Shown piece after piece: positions 5,301 through 7,640 of a DNA stretch of 7,640 bases. The stretch is from Pseudomonadota bacterium (GTDB lineage: Bacteria; Pseudomonadota; Gammaproteobacteria; Burkholderiales; SG8-39), in the NCBI GenBank assembly GCA_021825225.1, contig JAKAIH010000119.1, positions 1 to 7,640 on the forward strand. Direction: 5' to 3'. The notes beneath the pieces are model-generated. The model was not told where the DNA came from and did not search any database. It saw only the letters and a program-made list of their open reading frames with translations. The position numbers were made by a program, and so were the translations under genes. Positions within the stretch are counted from its first letter, which is position 1, and every line of letters begins with the position of its first letter.

Positions 5301-7640
5301 TCCTCCTCCCGCGAAACGATCGTCTTGCCAAAATCACAGCGCAGGCAACGGGCTGCCTCGCGGCGGGCATTGGTGGCGCTCAGCGTCAGCTCCACCTCGT
5401 CGAAATTCTCCCGCCGCCGTAGCGGTATCAGCTTGCGCACTTCGCGGCGCGGCTCCGGCGACGGAGCCGCTGCAGGATCGAATGCGGTGTCCAGCGTACG
5501 CGGTGCGTTCCACGGAAAGTGGATAGGCTTGCCGGGGTGAAGGAAATGCTCGATCGCCTCCGCCGCGCGCCTCCCGTGCGCGATCGCCTCGACCGCGGTT
5601 GCCGGGCCGAGCACCGCATCCCCGCCGGCGAAGACGCCGGCGTGCTCCGTTGCAAGCGACCAGCGGTCCACGTTGACGGTGCCGCGTTTCGACACCGGCG
5701 GCCCGCCTGCCGGCACCACCGGTTTCTGGCCGATCGCGCGGATGATGTTCGCTGCCGGGATCTCAATGAAGTCGCCCTCTATCGGCACCGGCCGCCTGCG
5801 GCCGCTGTCGTCGAAGTCCGCCAGGCGCATCCGCTGCAGCCTGAGCGCGGCCGCCGCCTTGCGGCCCGTCTGGATCACCTCCACCGGCGCGAGAAGGAAC
5901 TCGAACTTCACCCCCTCCTCCAGCGCCTCCTCGATCTCTTCCGGCTGCACCGGCATTTCCTCGCGCGTTCTGCGATACACGACCGTGACCCGCCCTGCGC
6001 CCAGGCGCAGCGCGGTGCGGGCCGCGTCGATCGCGGTGTTGCCGCCGCCCACCACCACCGCGTCCCCGTTGAGCCGCTTGACCGAGCCTTGTGCCGCCCT
6101 CTTCAGGAACTCTATCCCCGAGGCCACGCCGCGCGCTTCCTCCCCCGGCACGCCCATGGTGACGTCCGACCAGGCGCCGCTGCCGACGAACACCGCGTCG
6201 TAATCTTTGCGCAGGCGCGCAATGGAGATTTCTTTTCCGACCGTGCTTCCACATACGATCTTCACGCCCATACTGGTGATGCGCTCGATGTCGCGCTCGA
6301 GCTCATCGTGCGGCAGCCGGTAGGACGGAATGCCGTAGCGCAGCATCCCTCCGGGCTCGGGCATCGCCTCGAACACAGTGACCTCGTGCCCAAGGCGGCG
6401 CAGGAAATACGCGGCGGTGAGTCCCGCCGGTCCCGCGCCCACGACCGCCGTGCGCCGCACTTCCGCGCGCGGCCGCTCCATCACCGGCACGCTGATCTCG
6501 GGCGTCGAATCGACCATGAAGCGCTTCACCGCGCGAATCGCCACCGGCGCATCCATCGCCTCGCGCCGGCAGCTCTGCTCGCACGGATGCGGACACACGC
6601 GCGCGCATACCGACGGGAACGGATTGCGGTCCATGTGGCTGCGCAGTGCATCGGCGCTGCGGCCTGCCGCCACCAGGGAGAGGTAAGCCGGAATGTCCAC
6701 CTCGCTCGGACAACGGTTGGAACAGGTGGCGACGAACAACGGCTGGCACACCCCGGCCGGACAGCGCTTCTCGCGCACGTGCGCCAGGTATTCGTCGCGG
6801 AAATACTTGATCGTCGTGAGCACCGGGTTCGGTGCGGTCTGTCCGAGGCCGCACAGCGATCCCTTTTGGATCGCCGCGCCCAGCGATTCGAGCTGCTGGA
6901 TGCTCTGCTCCGTGCCGCGGCCTTCGCAAATATCATCGAGGATCAGCTTCATCTGGCGCGTTCCGAGACGGCACGGAACGCACTTGCCGCAGGACTCGTT
7001 CTGGGTGAAGGTGACGAAGTAGCGCGCAAGGTCGACCATGCAGGTCGTGTGGTCCATGACGACGAGGCCGCCCGAGCCCATGATGGATCCGGCTTGCGCC
7101 AGCGATTCGTAATCGATCGGCAGGTGCATCAGTTCCGCCGGGATGCAGCCGCCGGAGGGACCGCCGGTCTGCGCTGCCTTGAACCGCCCGCCGCCCGCGA
7201 TTCCGCCGCCGATCCCGTACACCACGTCGCGCAGCGCCATGCCCATCGGGACCTCGATCAGGCCGGGGCGGCTCACCTTGCCCGTGATGGCGAAGGTCTT
7301 GGTGCCGCGGCTCTTCTCGGTGCCGTAGGCGGCGAACCAGTCCGCGCCCTCGCGCAGAATCCCGGGCAGGTTGGCGAAGGTCTCGACGTTGTTGATATTG
7401 GTGGGCTTGCCGAACAGGCCCTTGACCGCAGGGAATGGCGGACGTGCCATCGGCATCCCGCGGCGCCCTTCGATGCTGGCGATGAGCGCGGTCTCCTCGC
7501 CGCAAACGAAGGCACCCGCGCCCTCCTTGATGACAAGGTCGAACGCGAAGCCGGTACCGAGGATGTTGTCACCCAGCAGCGACAGCGCGCGCATCTGCGC
7601 CATGGCCCCGCGCAGGCGCTCGATCGCGAGGGGATACTCG
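5297..7640 (-). CDS. NuoF-GltD fusion flavoprotein, NAD(P)H-handling subunit of the formate dehydrogenase (5' end outside window)
   Basis: Electron-transfer subunit expected to link FdhA to pyridine nucleotides. The frame is open through the window edge: [12 protein letters not shown] precedes the Met at 7603 and matches NuoF, so that Met is internal and 780 residues are visible. Numbering from it: a NuoF-like part with [13 protein letters not shown] (28-40), EGRRGMP (45-51), [10 protein letters not shown] (66-75) and [4Fe-4S] ligands Cys205/208/211 and Cys251. Then a GltD/NfnB-like part with Cys281/286/294/298 and Cys333/337/341/345 as two probable Fe-S sets, an FAD motif [20 protein letters not shown] (387-406), an NADPH-type motif [13 protein letters not shown] (516-528) with [10 protein letters not shown] (542-551), and [20 protein letters not shown] (658-677). 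A C-terminal tail has CLRC (753-756). The FMN-loop segment and any NuoE-like domain or gene lie outside the window. A 4-bp overlap with fdhA indicates coupled translation and a shared complex. A hydrogenase diaphorase role was considered, but the partner is clearly a formate dehydrogenase. Confidence 0.9.
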   Translation of the reverse strand, partial: EYPLAIERLRGAMAQMRALSLLGDNILGTGFAFDLVIKEGAGAFVCGEETALIASIEGRRGMPMARPPFPAVKGLFGKPTNINNVETFANLPGILREGADWFAAYGTEKSRGTKTFAITGKVSRPGLIEVPMGMALRDVVYGIGGGIAGGGRFKAAQTGGPSGGCIPAELMHLPIDYESLAQAGSIMGSGGLVVMDHTTCMVDLARYFVTFTQNESCGKCVPCRLGTRQMKLILDDICEGRGTEQSIQQLESLGAAIQKGSLCGLGQTAPNPVLTTIKYFRDEYLAHVREKRCPAGVCQPLFVATCSNRCPSEVDIPAYLSLVAAGRSADALRSHMDRNPFPSVCARVCPHPCEQSCRREAMDAPVAIRAVKRFMVDSTPEISVPVMERPRAEVRRTAVVGAGPAGLTAAYFLRRLGHEVTVFEAMPEPGGMLRYGIPSYRLPHDELERDIERITSMGVKIVCGSTVGKEISIARLRKDYDAVFVGSGAWSDVTMGVPGEEARGVASGIEFLKRAAQGSVKRLNGDAVVVGGGNTAIDAARTALRLGAGRVTVVYRRTREEMPVQPEEIEEALEEGVKFEFLLAPVEVIQTGRKAAAALRLQRMRLADFDDSGRRRPVPIEGDFIEIPAANIIRAIGQKPVVPAGGPPVSKRGTVNVDRWSLATEHAGVFAGGDAVLGPATAVEAIAHGRRAAEAIEHFLHPGKPIHFPWNAPRTLDTAFDPAAAPSPEPRREVRKLIPLRRRENFDEVELTLSATNARREAARCLRCDFGKTIVSREEE
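5301..5309 (-). promoter_or_regulatory. Purine-rich ribosome binding site of fdhA with two possible starts
   Basis: GGAGGAGGA lies immediately before ATGAGCATG on the minus strand. The first ATG (5300) overlaps the upstream TGA stop (5299-5297). The second ATG (5294) has AGGAGG 7 nt upstream, the more usual spacing, and would give a product beginning [10 protein letters not shown]. Both starts are in frame and the protein differs by only two residues. Sequence alone does not decide. Confidence 0.65.

Noticed and set aside
7601..7603. ATG at 7603 as the start of the flavoprotein
   Set aside because: The frame stays open upstream to the window edge and reads [12 protein letters not shown], which matches NuoF immediately before this point. 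The gene is cut by the window, not started here.
1..7640. Mobile elements, CRISPR arrays, tRNA or rRNA genes
   Set aside because: I saw no terminal inverted repeats, transposase motifs, regularly spaced direct repeats or RNA-gene signatures.

Overview
All genes in this window lie on the minus strand, and every extended ORF on the plus strand looks like an antisense shadow. Base composition is GC-rich, with strongly GC-biased third codon positions. The gene types are a glycine-cleavage operon gcvT-gcvH-gcvP behind a tandem glycine riboswitch, and a soluble NAD(P)-linked formate dehydrogenase. Together these suggest a proteobacterium, most likely beta or gamma. This is an inference from style and synteny; the sequence contains no taxonomic marker such as rRNA.

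In transcription order (high to low coordinates) the first unit is a formate dehydrogenase module. A large flavoprotein gene (5297-7640, start outside the window) fuses a NuoF-like NADH/FMN/[4Fe-4S] unit to a GltD/NfnB-like FAD/NADPH unit. It overlaps by 4 bp (ATGA) the gene for an 893-residue molybdopterin formate dehydrogenase catalytic subunit (2619-5300). That subunit has a NuoG-like N-terminal chain of Fe-S clusters and a cysteine, not selenocysteine, at the Mo site. Together they should connect formate/CO2 to a pyridine nucleotide pool, possibly to both NAD(H) and NADP(H).

About 160 bp without a convincing gene (2461-2618) separates this from a second transcription unit. A strong sigma70-type promoter (TTGACA, 17 bp, TAGAGT; 2432-2460) leads almost directly into a tandem glycine riboswitch (2231-2423). 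This is followed by a rho-independent terminator (2194-2232), a good Shine-Dalgarno, and then gcvT (GTG start), gcvH and gcvP, the last running off the left edge. Glycine should promote expression of its own degradation to CO2, NH3, NADH and 5,10-methylene-THF.

The two units are functionally adjacent in one-carbon metabolism (formate/CO2 and methylene-THF/glycine). The parts most worth checking are the NuoF-GltD fusion as an FDH partner and the stable hairpin inserted in the linker between the two glycine aptamers. Nothing in the window looks like a mobile element, CRISPR array, tRNA or rRNA.
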